Positions 45,920 to 55,459 of a stretch of 64,000 nt of DNA are shown piece by piece. Under the pieces are notes generated by a model, which worked only from the letters and a program-made list of their open reading frames with translations, did no database searches and had not been told where the DNA came from. Numbering within the stretch: position 1 is the stretch's first letter; each line of letters opens with the position of its first letter. A program made the translations under genes and the position numbers. The DNA is from Sphingobacteriales bacterium 50-39 (GTDB lineage Bacteria > Bacteroidota > Bacteroidia > Chitinophagales > Chitinophagaceae), in NCBI GenBank assembly GCA_001898505.1, contig MKTZ01000008.1, positions 124,001 through 188,000 of the forward strand. Reading direction: 5' to 3'.

Positions 45920-47386
45920 ATGTCAGACGTTGTGTATCACCGCTCCCGGATCCCGGGGGCGGTATTATTTCTTTTTCTGCTGATCGGCTGCGGGCGGCCG
46001 GCAAAAAATATCACCGCGGCAAAAACCACATTACTATCGGCTGTTTTTACGGCAGACGCCGGATGGGATATTTATCCGGGAGGCGGCTATCGTTATGGCC
46101 CTTCCATCATCCGCAACGCAGATGGCTCCATCGATGCCTGGTTCGCCGCTCCGGGAGGCTCTTTCGATAGCCGGCAGCTTCTTTACAGCGACCCCGGTAC
46201 GCAAAGCCCTCTGCCCTTGAGCACGGGCAACCGTGCGGCGCAGCAATTCACGGCGGGAAGCTCGTTCTATGCCATCGCGGTTGCCTGCCCCAACTGGAAT
46301 TCTACCAACAGCAGCATTACATTGACGCTGTACCAGTGGAATACCGATTATGCTACCACGGTGGCCGGCACTCCTGTCGCCACGCAGGTATATACGAACT
46401 ACGCCGACAACCAGAATTTGCAGTTGGCAAAAGCTGGGAATTTCCCGGCAGGCGCTTATCTCTGGCTGCTCAGCAATCCATCGGGCACCGCCGGGGTGTG
46501 GGAAAAAAGCGGCGATGTTGCCGGCGTAAATAACTATGTGAATGGGCAGCTTGTTACGGGAAACAGCTTCCAGTCTTTTATTCTATCCACCCCCTCCAGC
46601 GGGTTAAGCTATTGGGACCAGGCGGCATACCGGAGAACGACGGATGATGGTAAAACATGGAGCACCGATCAAATGGTCCTGAAACCTACCCTGGGCAGCC
46701 GCGACCAACTTTCCGTATGTGATCCGGGGTTAGTAAAGGCTGGTAACTATTACTATGTTGGCTATACGTCAACAGAAGACACTGCCGGTGTTTTCAATCA
46801 TGCGTATGTAGCCCGTTCCACTTCTCCGACCGGCCCCTGGCAAAAGTGGAATGGCAGTGGCTGGGGCGGCAACCCGCAGCCTGTTATCACTTTTACAGGC
46901 AATTCAAAATCATGGGGAGCGGGCGAACCCTGCATGGTGGTGAATAACGATACCTTGTTCTTTTATTACACCTGGAACGATGTAAATATTTTAGAAACCC
47001 GGGTGGCTACGGTGAATGCGAGCGATACGATCTGGCCGGCACATGTAGTTCTTCGTGGTACGGCGGTGGACAAAAGCACTATTTCCGGCGCCGACCATTG
47101 CGATATTAAATACCGCGCCGACCTTAAAAAATATTATGCCATTCATACGGCAGCCAGGCTCACCGTCAATAGCTATATTGTTTTGTGGGAATCTGCCGAT
47201 GGTATCTCCTTTACAAAAATTGCCGAGATACGCAGCAACCTCAAACCTTACCTGCACAGCTGCGGTTGGAGTGGGGATGAGAAAGGGCATATCGACCCCA
47301 GTAAAAGACAATACCTGTCGTATGCCTATGGCCCTGATTGGGGTAATTGGAAGACGGCATGGCATCCTATTAGTTTTCAACCCTAA
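45920..47386 (+). CDS. Lipoprotein with beta-propeller fold, GH43-like, catalytic status uncertain
   Basis: From ATG 45920 this is a 488-aa lipoprotein (lipobox LLIGC). The sequence has the repeated blades and short acidic motifs of five-bladed glycosidase propellers (SVCDPGLVKAGNYYYVGYTS, GAGEPCMVVNNDTLFFYYTW, GADHCDIKYRADLKKYYAIH). Acidic candidates exist (CDP, GEP, GADHCD), but I cannot prove the GH43 triad. Residues 180-230 form an unusual insert of beta strands. The longer upstream reading from 45827 overlaps susD and lacks a signal, so it is rejected. Confidence 0.75.
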   Translation: MSDVVYHRSRIPGAVLFLFLLIGCGRPAKNITAAKTTLLSAVFTADAGWDIYPGGGYRYGPSIIRNADGSIDAWFAAPGGSFDSRQLLYSDPGTQSPLPLSTGNRAAQQFTAGSSFYAIAVACPNWNSTNSSITLTLYQWNTDYATTVAGTPVATQVYTNYADNQNLQLAKAGNFPAGAYLWLLSNPSGTAGVWEKSGDVAGVNNYVNGQLVTGNSFQSFILSTPSSGLSYWDQAAYRRTTDDGKTWSTDQMVLKPTLGSRDQLSVCDPGLVKAGNYYYVGYTSTEDTAGVFNHAYVARSTSPTGPWQKWNGSGWGGNPQPVITFTGNSKSWGAGEPCMVVNNDTLFFYYTWNDVNILETRVATVNASDTIWPAHVVLRGTAVDKSTISGADHCDIKYRADLKKYYAIHTAARLTVNSYIVLWESADGISFTKIAEIRSNLKPYLHSCGWSGDEKGHIDPSKRQYLSYAYGPDWGNWKTAWHPISFQP

Positions 47387-47399
47387 ATAATACAAGATC

Positions 47400-50300
47400 A
47401 TGAGACTGTTTGTCGGTATAATGCTATTCTTTGTTCAATTGTCTGTAACAGCACAGTCGTATAGTGGTATGCGCTTTATAGAGAATGGCGTAATAAAGCT
47501 TGGAGTTGATCTGGATAAAGGCGGATCGATCACCTATTTGAGCGAGATAGGGAAAGAGAACATGATCAACAACTATGACCTGGGCAGGCAGGTACAGATG
47601 TCATTTTACAGCGGTCCGGTACCTTATGAGCCTGATGGTAAAAAAGCAAACCCCGCATGGGTATCTATTGGCTGGAACCCCATCCAGTCCGGAGATGTAG
47701 CGGGCAACCATTCGAGGATACTTGCTTTTACCAGCGGCAGGAACGAGATATATGTCAAATGTATCCCTATGCACTGGCCGTTGACGAATGTACCTGGAGA
47801 ATGTACCTATGAATGCTGGATAAGGCTCGAAGGTAACACTGTAAAGGTCCGGAGCCGCATAGTAAACCACCGCCCTGATACGACGCAGTTCCCCGCCCGC
47901 AACCAGGAGCTCCCTGCCGTATACACGAATGCGCCCTACCACCGGCTGGTAACTTATATGGGAAGCAAACCTTATACACATGACACGGTGAGCATCCTCA
48001 AGAACCACAACCTGCCACAAAACGGCTGGATAACCTGGCAGTCCTGGCAAGCAACGGAAAGCTGGGCGGCCAATCTCGATGACAACGATTATGGCCTTGG
48101 CATCTGGAACGAAGGCGTGCAACGATTTTCGGGGGGGTACTACGGCGATTCTTCATTTAAAGGGGGCACCCGGGATGTGCCCACTGCATATATCGCACCG
48201 AATGGTTTTGAAGTGCTGGATCATAACATCACGTACGATTATCATTACGTGCTGATAGTAGGGAAACTTGACGTCATACGGAATTATGTGTATCGACAGC
48301 CTCGTCCGGCCCTGCCTGTCTACCATTTCGATAACCAAAGGCAACATTGGTATTATCAAAATACAACAGACAAAGGCTGGCCGGTTAGCGGCGGGCTGGA
48401 AATTAAGCTTAACAGCCAGGCATCGATGAGCAGCCCGATGATACTGTGGAAGGCAGCAGATGCCTCCAACGTGGTGATCGATGCGGATTGGCCGGCTACT
48501 GTAACAAAAGCCCGTGTTTACTTTAGCCGGTGGGGCACGGACGCATATAGTGCAGGCGCCTATATGGATAGCGTAGCATTTAGCGTGACCGGGGGCAGGC
48601 GCCGGTATACCATCCCGCTGACAGGTGCGGCGAATTACCATGGCATTTTCAACGGGCTGAAAATTATGCCGGATCCGAATGGGCAGGCCGGGGCAGGGGA
48701 GAAGGTAAAAATATATTCTATCAGTTTGGCGCAGGACAAAAACACCAGCTATCGCGATCTATTTACCGATACGTGGGTGGCGGCTGATGCGTTAGGGCGA
48801 ACCATGCCCGATGCGGCTACGGTCGGACCGGTGAAAAAAGATAAGCGCCGGATCACTGGTATCTTTTATATCACCTGGCACAGCGATAACCTCGCTGATC
48901 TGAAGAGCCCTTATGCAGGCGACGTAACCAAAGTGCTGGCGGCGGATCCTTCCGCAAGACTCGATGCGCATAATCCCCAGTGGAAAGAAGGCTCTTTGCA
49001 TTGGGGCGAACCTGAGAACGGCTATTTCCTCAGCAAAGATGAATACGTGATCCGAAAAGACATGTCCATGCTGGCCGATGCAGGTGTGGATGTGCTGGTT
49101 ATGGATGTAACCAATGCCGTGCGTTACTGGAGCGAATGGGATACGCTCTTTACCGTGATGCAGAAAATGAAAGCCGAGGGCAATAAAGTGCCGCAGTTTT
49201 GTTTCTGGGCTTTCAACGGTCCGGTGATCACCGTAGTGCAGGATCTGTATGATAAGATATACAAAGCGGAAAAATATAAGGACCTCTGGTTTTACTGGGA
49301 TAATAAGCCCCTGCTGCTTTATAATGACAATCCCGCCGTAGATGCCAACGGGAATAATGCGGCCGATGCCAAAGGCTATTCAGAGGAGGTGAAGCGTTTC
49401 TTTACCTTGCGCACCATGTGGTGGGGTTACTATGAATGGGCCGGCCGACGATTTATTGGTACGGAGGACAACTGGAGCTTTGGTTACGATATGGGTGATA
49501 AAAAGGTGCTTGCCTTGCCGCTTGACAGTTTGGCATCGCGGCATCATGGCAGGATAGAAGAAGCCGCTGTTACGCCGGCACAGCATCCCGCAAGCCTTAC
49601 GGGTAAATCCTGGTCGAGGCAGACAGGTGAACCATCATTGAACCAATATGATCTCCCTGATTCGGCTTATGTGCCCTGGCTGAAAAAGACGGTGAAGCAT
49701 CCTGAAGGCTATGGCATCTACTTTCAGCAAAGATGGGATGAAGCATTGAAGACTGATCCGGATTTCCTGTACCTCAACGACTGGAACGAGTGGACGGCCG
49801 GCAAATATCAGCCAGAGGCAGGGAAGACCTACAGCTTTATGCGCCGTGACAATCCTTATTTTTTTGTTGACCAGTATAATTCGGAGTTCAACCGAACCAT
49901 TCAGCCTATGAAGGGGGGATATACCGACAACTATTATATGCAAATGGCGCAGAATATCCGTCGCTACAAAGGGGTGCGCTCCATTCCTGTGTTGAAAGGG
50001 ATTTCAGCCATGAAGGTCGATGGTGACTTTGCCGACTGGGGAAAAATAAAGACGGAATACCGCGACACAAAGGGCGATGTCTTTCACCGCAGCCATAAGG
50101 GATACGGCGGGACATTTTATGTCGACAGCTCCGGTCGCAACGATATTGTTACCTGTAAGGTGGCGGTGGACAACCGGGACATTTATTTTTATGCAGAGAC
50201 CGCAGATGTGCTTACCTCTTTTTCCGGGAACAATTGGATGTTGTTGCTGATAGATGCCGATAAAAACCCTAATACAGGGTGGCATGGATATGATTTTTTA

Positions 50301-50582
50301 GTCAATAGGAATATTGTCAATGATAAGGTTACCACGCTGATGCACTATGACCCGGCGGGTGGTGGTTGGAAGGAAGTAGCTCAATTAAACTACCGATGCA
50401 AAGGCAATGCATTGGAGCTGGCTGTGCCCCGTCGGCTGCTGGGCGTTACGGGAAGCTCGTTCACCATAGACTTCCACTGGAGCGACAATGTGAGTGATCT
50501 CAATGATCCTATTTCACTCTGTACCAGTGGTGACAGTGCGCCCAACAGGCGATTCAATTATCGTTGTATCTGGAAAAGGTAA
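47400..50582 (+). CDS. Large secreted protein with GH99/GH71/WbsX-like catalytic-type domain and CBM9/DOMON-like C-terminus
   Basis: A 1060-aa protein. It has a signal peptide (1-19), an N-terminal beta domain of mutarotase-like appearance (about 20-310), a carbohydrate-binding-type beta domain (about 310-450), then a TIM-barrel region from IFYITWHSDNLADL. This contains LADAGVDVLVMDVTN, W795-N-E797-W-T-A800-G and PMKGGYTDNYYMQ. The C-terminal domain (about 865-1060) has LLIDADKNPNTGWHGYDF. Characterised GH99 enzymes have ExxE at the acid pair; here it is ExxA. It is the middle of an operon with 10-13 bp gaps. Substrate is unknown. Confidence 0.75.
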   Translation: MRLFVGIMLFFVQLSVTAQSYSGMRFIENGVIKLGVDLDKGGSITYLSEIGKENMINNYDLGRQVQMSFYSGPVPYEPDGKKANPAWVSIGWNPIQSGDVAGNHSRILAFTSGRNEIYVKCIPMHWPLTNVPGECTYECWIRLEGNTVKVRSRIVNHRPDTTQFPARNQELPAVYTNAPYHRLVTYMGSKPYTHDTVSILKNHNLPQNGWITWQSWQATESWAANLDDNDYGLGIWNEGVQRFSGGYYGDSSFKGGTRDVPTAYIAPNGFEVLDHNITYDYHYVLIVGKLDVIRNYVYRQPRPALPVYHFDNQRQHWYYQNTTDKGWPVSGGLEIKLNSQASMSSPMILWKAADASNVVIDADWPATVTKARVYFSRWGTDAYSAGAYMDSVAFSVTGGRRRYTIPLTGAANYHGIFNGLKIMPDPNGQAGAGEKVKIYSISLAQDKNTSYRDLFTDTWVAADALGRTMPDAATVGPVKKDKRRITGIFYITWHSDNLADLKSPYAGDVTKVLAADPSARLDAHNPQWKEGSLHWGEPENGYFLSKDEYVIRKDMSMLADAGVDVLVMDVTNAVRYWSEWDTLFTVMQKMKAEGNKVPQFCFWAFNGPVITVVQDLYDKIYKAEKYKDLWFYWDNKPLLLYNDNPAVDANGNNAADAKGYSEEVKRFFTLRTMWWGYYEWAGRRFIGTEDNWSFGYDMGDKKVLALPLDSLASRHHGRIEEAAVTPAQHPASLTGKSWSRQTGEPSLNQYDLPDSAYVPWLKKTVKHPEGYGIYFQQRWDEALKTDPDFLYLNDWNEWTAGKYQPEAGKTYSFMRRDNPYFFVDQYNSEFNRTIQPMKGGYTDNYYMQMAQNIRRYKGVRSIPVLKGISAMKVDGDFADWGKIKTEYRDTKGDVFHRSHKGYGGTFYVDSSGRNDIVTCKVAVDNRDIYFYAETADVLTSFSGNNWMLLLIDADKNPNTGWHGYDFLVNRNIVNDKVTTLMHYDPAGGGWKEVAQLNYRCKGNALELAVPRRLLGVTGSSFTIDFHWSDNVSDLNDPISLCTSGDSAPNRRFNYRCIWKR

Positions 50583-50592
50583 AATTCATAAA

Positions 50593-53500
50593 ATGTTATT
50601 TAAAAGATCAGGCATTTCACTATTCTTTTTTCTTCTTTCTACCCTGACATATACCGCTACAGCACAGGTGAAAGATAAATTCCATCCTTTAGCATCGGGG
50701 GCTATCAAACTGAACGGGTATTTGGAGGATGATATCGAAAGGTCGATAGCCAATTGGAATTTAGGCGTCGTACCCTATGACAGCCTCGCGCTCTTATTTA
50801 AGAATGGGAGGTCGTTCATGGCTCAGGGAGAGATGTGGGGCAAGGCGGTGCGTTCAGGGTGTATGTTCTACCGATATAACAGGGACCCCAGGCTAAAGGT
50901 GGTCTTAAAGAAAGCTATCAACGAACTGCTGTCCTACAAGAGGGGTAATGGCAGCATCAGCTGTACAAAAGAGGAAGCCCAGCCCGATGGTCCGGGTGGA
51001 GACATCTGGGAAAGGAAATATGTCATGCTGGGCCTGGAAGGCTATTACACCGAGGTGGAAGCGGACACTTCCATACTTAATACGCTGGTGCAGCAGGCCG
51101 ATATCCTGCTATCTCAGGTCGGACCTTCCCCCAAAACCCGTATTGTCGACCTTGGATGGAGCCCAAATCATATTGAATCGAGCACGGTGCTGGAGCCCAT
51201 CATGAGATTGTATAATCTCACCGGGTACGCACGGTACCTGGATTTTGCCAGATATATCGTGGAGACGGAGGGCGGCGCCAAAGGAGAAAATATCATAGAA
51301 TCGGCCTACCAGGGAAAGGATCCTGCCACGATGGGAGGAGTCTATCCCAAGGCCTATGAGATGATGTCTTTATTTGAAGGGGTGCTGGAATACTACCGGG
51401 TGACTCAAAACAAAAAGTGGTTAACGGCTGCCCTTAACTTATTTGAAAAGATCAAGCAGAAAGAAATAACCATCATAGGCAATGGCGGAGGTGATCTGCC
51501 TTATCATCCGGACGTTATGGGAGAGGCATGGGACTATACTGCTCTGGAGCAAACCAACCCCGACATAAAAAGGATGATGGAGACATGTGCGGGGGTCACG
51601 TGGATGAAGCTATGTTCCCAGATCCTGCGACTGACAGGAGAGGAGAGTGCGGTTGATATGATCGAGCAGTATGCGTACAATGGTCTTCTAGGGGCGATGA
51701 AGCCGGAAGGGGACGGTTTTAGCTATGTCAATTTGTTGAATGGCGTCAAAACAAATACAACGGGATGGGGTGGAAAAATAAACGGGGTCGATATCACTTG
51801 TTGTAATTTGAACGGCCCTATGGGTCTGGCGTATATACCCTACATTGCGGTGATGCAATCTTCCGGAGGCCCAGTGATCAATCTTTTCAATTCCTCCTCC
51901 TCTTCCATGACGCTGCCTTCGGGTGGCAGGCTGCAAATGGAGATCGAGTCGGCGTTCCCTCGGAGCGGGCTGGTGAAGATCAGGGTCGGGGTGGAAAAAA
52001 AAGAGGCCTTCCCCATCCAGGTGCGGATCCCTCAATGGAGTGGGAACACGGTGGTGATCGTCGATGGAAGGGAATATATGCCGCTGCCTGGCAGGTACAT
52101 GGAAATAAAAAGGCTTTGGAAGAACGGGGATTCCATCCTTGTTAAACTGGACATGCGCTGTAAGGTATTGAATGCTCCGAAAGGAAGTAACAGGCAGGGC
52201 GATAACTATCAGGCCCTGACCGTTGGCCCCATTGTTCTGGCGAGGGACGAGAACATCGACAGCAATTATAACCAGCCGGTAAAAATTATTTCCGGTAATG
52301 GCATTGTTGCCGTGAAACCTTATAAGCCCACCGGATACAGGCTGTCCTACCAGGTCCCTACCAGCAAAGGATATATCAGGATGGTAGATTATGCTTCGGT
52401 GAATAACTGGAACAGTGGGCATGTTTGTACATGGCTGCCTACGTTGGAGGCTCAGGCGCCGGCCGACTACTCGTCTACCCTGATCGCCACGGACGCGCTG
52501 GGCAGGAAGCTGCCTGGCTATAAAGAAGTAGGAGAGCCGCGGAATAACAAGTTCGTAGGCCTGTTCTACTGGACCTGGCATACCCGGCCCGGTAGGGAAA
52601 ATCCTCCGTTCAATGTCACCGAATACCTTGCGCGCGACCCGAAAGCCATCGACGACTACAACAATCCCATCTGGCCGCGACGCAATAGCCCCTGGTTTTG
52701 GGGAGAGCCCTTGCTGGGGTACTATCTCGACACCGACGAATGGGTGCTGCGCAAACATGCGGAAATGTTGGCCGACGCCGGTGTGGATGTGATCATCTTC
52801 GATTGCACCAATGGCAATATCACCTGGAAGGAATCTTACACGAAACTCTGCGAAGTATTTACCAAGGCAAGGAAAGACGGAGTGCATGCGCCACAGATCG
52901 CGTTTATGTTGCCCTTCTGGCTCAGCGATGGCGGCAAAGAGATACTGCGGGAGATCTATACGGACCTCTACAGGCCGGGTAAGTACAAAGACCTGTGGTT
53001 CATCTGGAAAGGCAAGCCCCTTGTGATGGGTATGCCTGAATTTGCCGACGACATCGCGGGCAGACAGAACGACCCGGCCCTAAGAGAGGAGATGAAAAGC
53101 TTTTTTACCTTCCGCCCTGGTCAGCCTGCATATAATATAGGCCCCGCAAGGCCCGACCATTGGGGCTGGCTGGAGATCTACCCCCAGCATGGTTTTGGAA
53201 AGAATATAAGTGCGGGATTCGAACAGGTGACCGTAGGCGTGGCGCAGAACTGGAGCAAGGAGAGAGGACTTACCGCCATGAATGCCCCTGGCGCCTTCGG
53301 CAGAAGCTATACCCATGAAAAAGGTCAAATTACCGAGCCCGGCGCCGTGAATAAAGGCTACAACTTCCAGGAACAATGGAACAGGGCCTTGGAATTGGAT
53401 CCCGAATTTATCTTCATCACCGGCTGGAATGAGTGGGTAGCCGGTCGCTACGATGTATGGCAGCAGCAAACCAATGCATTCCCCGATGAGTGCAATGAAG

Positions 53501-54186
53501 AAGGCAGCCGCGATGTAGAACCCATGAAAGGCGGACATGGAGACAATTACTATTACCAGATGGTGAGCAATATCCGTAGATTCAAGGGGATGCCGGCGCC
53601 ACAGCCGGTGTCTGCGCCGCTGACGGTACAGATCGATGGCAAATTCCCGGAATGGAACGCCGTCACGCCGGCATTTGCCTCGTATGGGGGGAATACGCTG
53701 CACCGTAACAGCCCTGGCTGGGGTAGTCTGCACTATACCAATAACACCGGCCGCAATGATATTGTGCTGGCCAAGGTGGCCAGGGACAAAGACAATCTCT
53801 ATTTCTACGTGGAGACAGCGGCGCCGCTCACTCCTAAGACCGACCGGGGCTGGATGCGGCTGTTCATCGATGTGGACAACAATAAGAACACCGGCTGGGA
53901 AGGGTATGATTTTGTGGTCAACCGTATCAACCCCGGCAAAAAGGCGGTACTGGAGAGGACGGACGGTTCCTGGTACTGGCAGCGGGCAGGTGAGCTGGAC
54001 TATGCCGTCGAAGGCAATAAAATGGAGATCAAAATACCCAGGTCCCTGCTGGGCATCAACGGCGAGATAGATCTCGGTTTCAAATGGAGCGACAACATGC
54101 AGCAGGAAGGAGAGATCACCGACTGGATCATCAATGGCGACGTGGCTCCTGCGGGCCGGTTTAATTTCCATTTCACGACAAAATAA
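50593..54186 (+). CDS. Secreted GH127-like beta-L-arabinofuranosidase fused to GH99/GH71-like and CBM9-like domains
   Basis: A 1197-aa protein. A signal peptide (1-24) precedes an alpha/alpha barrel with the GH127 metal/nucleophile set: E330 and C332 in METCAGVTW, and C403-C404 in ITCCNLNGP, spaced as E338/C340/C417/C418 in HypBA1. A beta domain follows, then the ATDALGR linker and a TIM-barrel region (GLFYWTWH, LADAGVDVIIFDCTN, W945-N-E947-W-V-A950-G, PMKGGHGDNYYYQ), and a C-terminal CBM9/DOMON-like domain (LFIDVDNNKNTGWEGYDF). The fusion of GH127 with this barrel looks unusual. ATG 50593 is chosen since the reading upstream lies in the previous gene. Confidence 0.85.
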   Translation: MLFKRSGISLFFFLLSTLTYTATAQVKDKFHPLASGAIKLNGYLEDDIERSIANWNLGVVPYDSLALLFKNGRSFMAQGEMWGKAVRSGCMFYRYNRDPRLKVVLKKAINELLSYKRGNGSISCTKEEAQPDGPGGDIWERKYVMLGLEGYYTEVEADTSILNTLVQQADILLSQVGPSPKTRIVDLGWSPNHIESSTVLEPIMRLYNLTGYARYLDFARYIVETEGGAKGENIIESAYQGKDPATMGGVYPKAYEMMSLFEGVLEYYRVTQNKKWLTAALNLFEKIKQKEITIIGNGGGDLPYHPDVMGEAWDYTALEQTNPDIKRMMETCAGVTWMKLCSQILRLTGEESAVDMIEQYAYNGLLGAMKPEGDGFSYVNLLNGVKTNTTGWGGKINGVDITCCNLNGPMGLAYIPYIAVMQSSGGPVINLFNSSSSSMTLPSGGRLQMEIESAFPRSGLVKIRVGVEKKEAFPIQVRIPQWSGNTVVIVDGREYMPLPGRYMEIKRLWKNGDSILVKLDMRCKVLNAPKGSNRQGDNYQALTVGPIVLARDENIDSNYNQPVKIISGNGIVAVKPYKPTGYRLSYQVPTSKGYIRMVDYASVNNWNSGHVCTWLPTLEAQAPADYSSTLIATDALGRKLPGYKEVGEPRNNKFVGLFYWTWHTRPGRENPPFNVTEYLARDPKAIDDYNNPIWPRRNSPWFWGEPLLGYYLDTDEWVLRKHAEMLADAGVDVIIFDCTNGNITWKESYTKLCEVFTKARKDGVHAPQIAFMLPFWLSDGGKEILREIYTDLYRPGKYKDLWFIWKGKPLVMGMPEFADDIAGRQNDPALREEMKSFFTFRPGQPAYNIGPARPDHWGWLEIYPQHGFGKNISAGFEQVTVGVAQNWSKERGLTAMNAPGAFGRSYTHEKGQITEPGAVNKGYNFQEQWNRALELDPEFIFITGWNEWVAGRYDVWQQQTNAFPDECNEEGSRDVEPMKGGHGDNYYYQMVSNIRRFKGMPAPQPVSAPLTVQIDGKFPEWNAVTPAFASYGGNTLHRNSPGWGSLHYTNNTGRNDIVLAKVARDKDNLYFYVETAAPLTPKTDRGWMRLFIDVDNNKNTGWEGYDFVVNRINPGKKAVLERTDGSWYWQRAGELDYAVEGNKMEIKIPRSLLGINGEIDLGFKWSDNMQQEGEITDWIINGDVAPAGRFNFHFTTK

Positions 54187-54189
54187 AAT

Positions 54190-55449
54190 ATGCCACCCCT
54201 ATTCGGAGAAAGACCCCGTTTCTTTTTGCTGCTGGCAGCGTTTTGCTGGATCGGCGCAGGATATGCGCAAAGCAGCGCTGCTTCGACCTCGTCGACTGTG
54301 GAACAATTACAGCTGATTACCCGAATAGCCCGCCTGCGGTTGCAACTGCAGGCTGCCGCCTACCGCCAGTGCAATGGGCTGCCGCTGGCCGCGCAGCAAA
54401 AGGCTGCGGGTATCATCGCCGAGCTTCTGAACCGTGCCGAACAGCGGGAACTACAGGTATTGCCCAAGGGCCGCTTTGATTGGAGCTGGTCCGGCTTCGA
54501 CCAGCCCGACGGTATGGTCGGCTATGCCGACAGTCTGTTACAGGTGCTGGCCGCGGGCAGAGATCCTTTTGAAGGCAAATTCGCGGAACCTGGCGGCCAC
54601 GTCGTCGATCATGCGCTGATCGAAAAGGACGGCAAACATCACCTCTTCTACATCAGGGGCACAGCCGCCACCAGCTGGGCCGAATTCCCAACCAATAACT
54701 TCGGGCATGCCATCAGCACGAACCTGAAGGACTGGACGATAGAGGAGCCGGTGCTGCAGGCGCCGGAAAAAGGCTGGGACAACTACCAGGTATGGGCGCC
54801 CTATATCCTCCGGCACAAAGGAAAGTATTTCATGTTCTATGCCGGGGTGAATAACAATGTGGCGCAGGCTATTGGCCTTGCCACTTCCGACGATCTGTAT
54901 CACTGGGAGCGATATAGCGACGCACCCGTGATCACTACAGGCCGATGGGGAATATGGGACAGCGGGCAATGGTCGGACTGCCGGGACCCGATGGTCTTAC
55001 AGGACGGGGATACCTTCTATTGCTATTATACCGCACAGCGGAAGGATACGGTCAGCGGACGGATCGAGCCCTGTGTAGGAATATCCAGCTCGACAGATCT
55101 GTACCACTGGAAAGATGAAGGGTTTATCAGGCTGGAGATGAGCCTGGATACGCCTCCCGAATCACCCTTTGTCGTCAGACACGACGGCCGCTACTACCTG
55201 TTCTATACGTCCTACCGCTATGGCACCGTATATGCCACCAGTGCCCACCCCGTAAAAGGCTGGCGCCAGGAGGCAGGAGAAGGCTCGGTAGTGCTACCCG
55301 GTGTGTCGGCCTCGGAAGTATATCAATCCAAAGGACAATGGTATCTCTCGCTGATATCTCACCAGCGAAATGGGCTGCATTTCTTCGAGATCAGGAGGAT
55401 GAGCTGGGACAAGGCGGGCCGGGTACGGGTCGAGCCCCTAAAAAAGTAA
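54190..55449 (+). CDS. Secreted beta-propeller glycoside hydrolase, GH43/GH32-like
   Basis: A 419-aa protein. A signal peptide (ending GYAQ) and a helical segment (about 38-85) precede the propeller. Candidate triad: D in GGHVVDHALIEKDGKHHLFY, D in WSDCRDPMVLQDG (RDP motif) and E in TPPESPFVVRHDGRYYLFY, in the order and spacing expected of clan F/J furanosidases. The WAPYILRHKGKYFMFYAG block is typical of the blade sequence. It starts 3 bp after the GH127-fusion stop, indicating coupled translation. Likely acts on arabinofuranosides or fructans; not determined. Confidence 0.8.
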   Translation: MPPLFGERPRFFLLLAAFCWIGAGYAQSSAASTSSTVEQLQLITRIARLRLQLQAAAYRQCNGLPLAAQQKAAGIIAELLNRAEQRELQVLPKGRFDWSWSGFDQPDGMVGYADSLLQVLAAGRDPFEGKFAEPGGHVVDHALIEKDGKHHLFYIRGTAATSWAEFPTNNFGHAISTNLKDWTIEEPVLQAPEKGWDNYQVWAPYILRHKGKYFMFYAGVNNNVAQAIGLATSDDLYHWERYSDAPVITTGRWGIWDSGQWSDCRDPMVLQDGDTFYCYYTAQRKDTVSGRIEPCVGISSSTDLYHWKDEGFIRLEMSLDTPPESPFVVRHDGRYYLFYTSYRYGTVYATSAHPVKGWRQEAGEGSVVLPGVSASEVYQSKGQWYLSLISHQRNGLHFFEIRRMSWDKAGRVRVEPLKK

Positions 55450-55459
55450 ACCCTTGCAT

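Noticed and set aside
53080-54171. A 363-aa reverse-strand frame opposite the GH127 fusion
   Set aside because: Opposite strand of the conserved GH99-like and CBM-like modules; no independent evidence.
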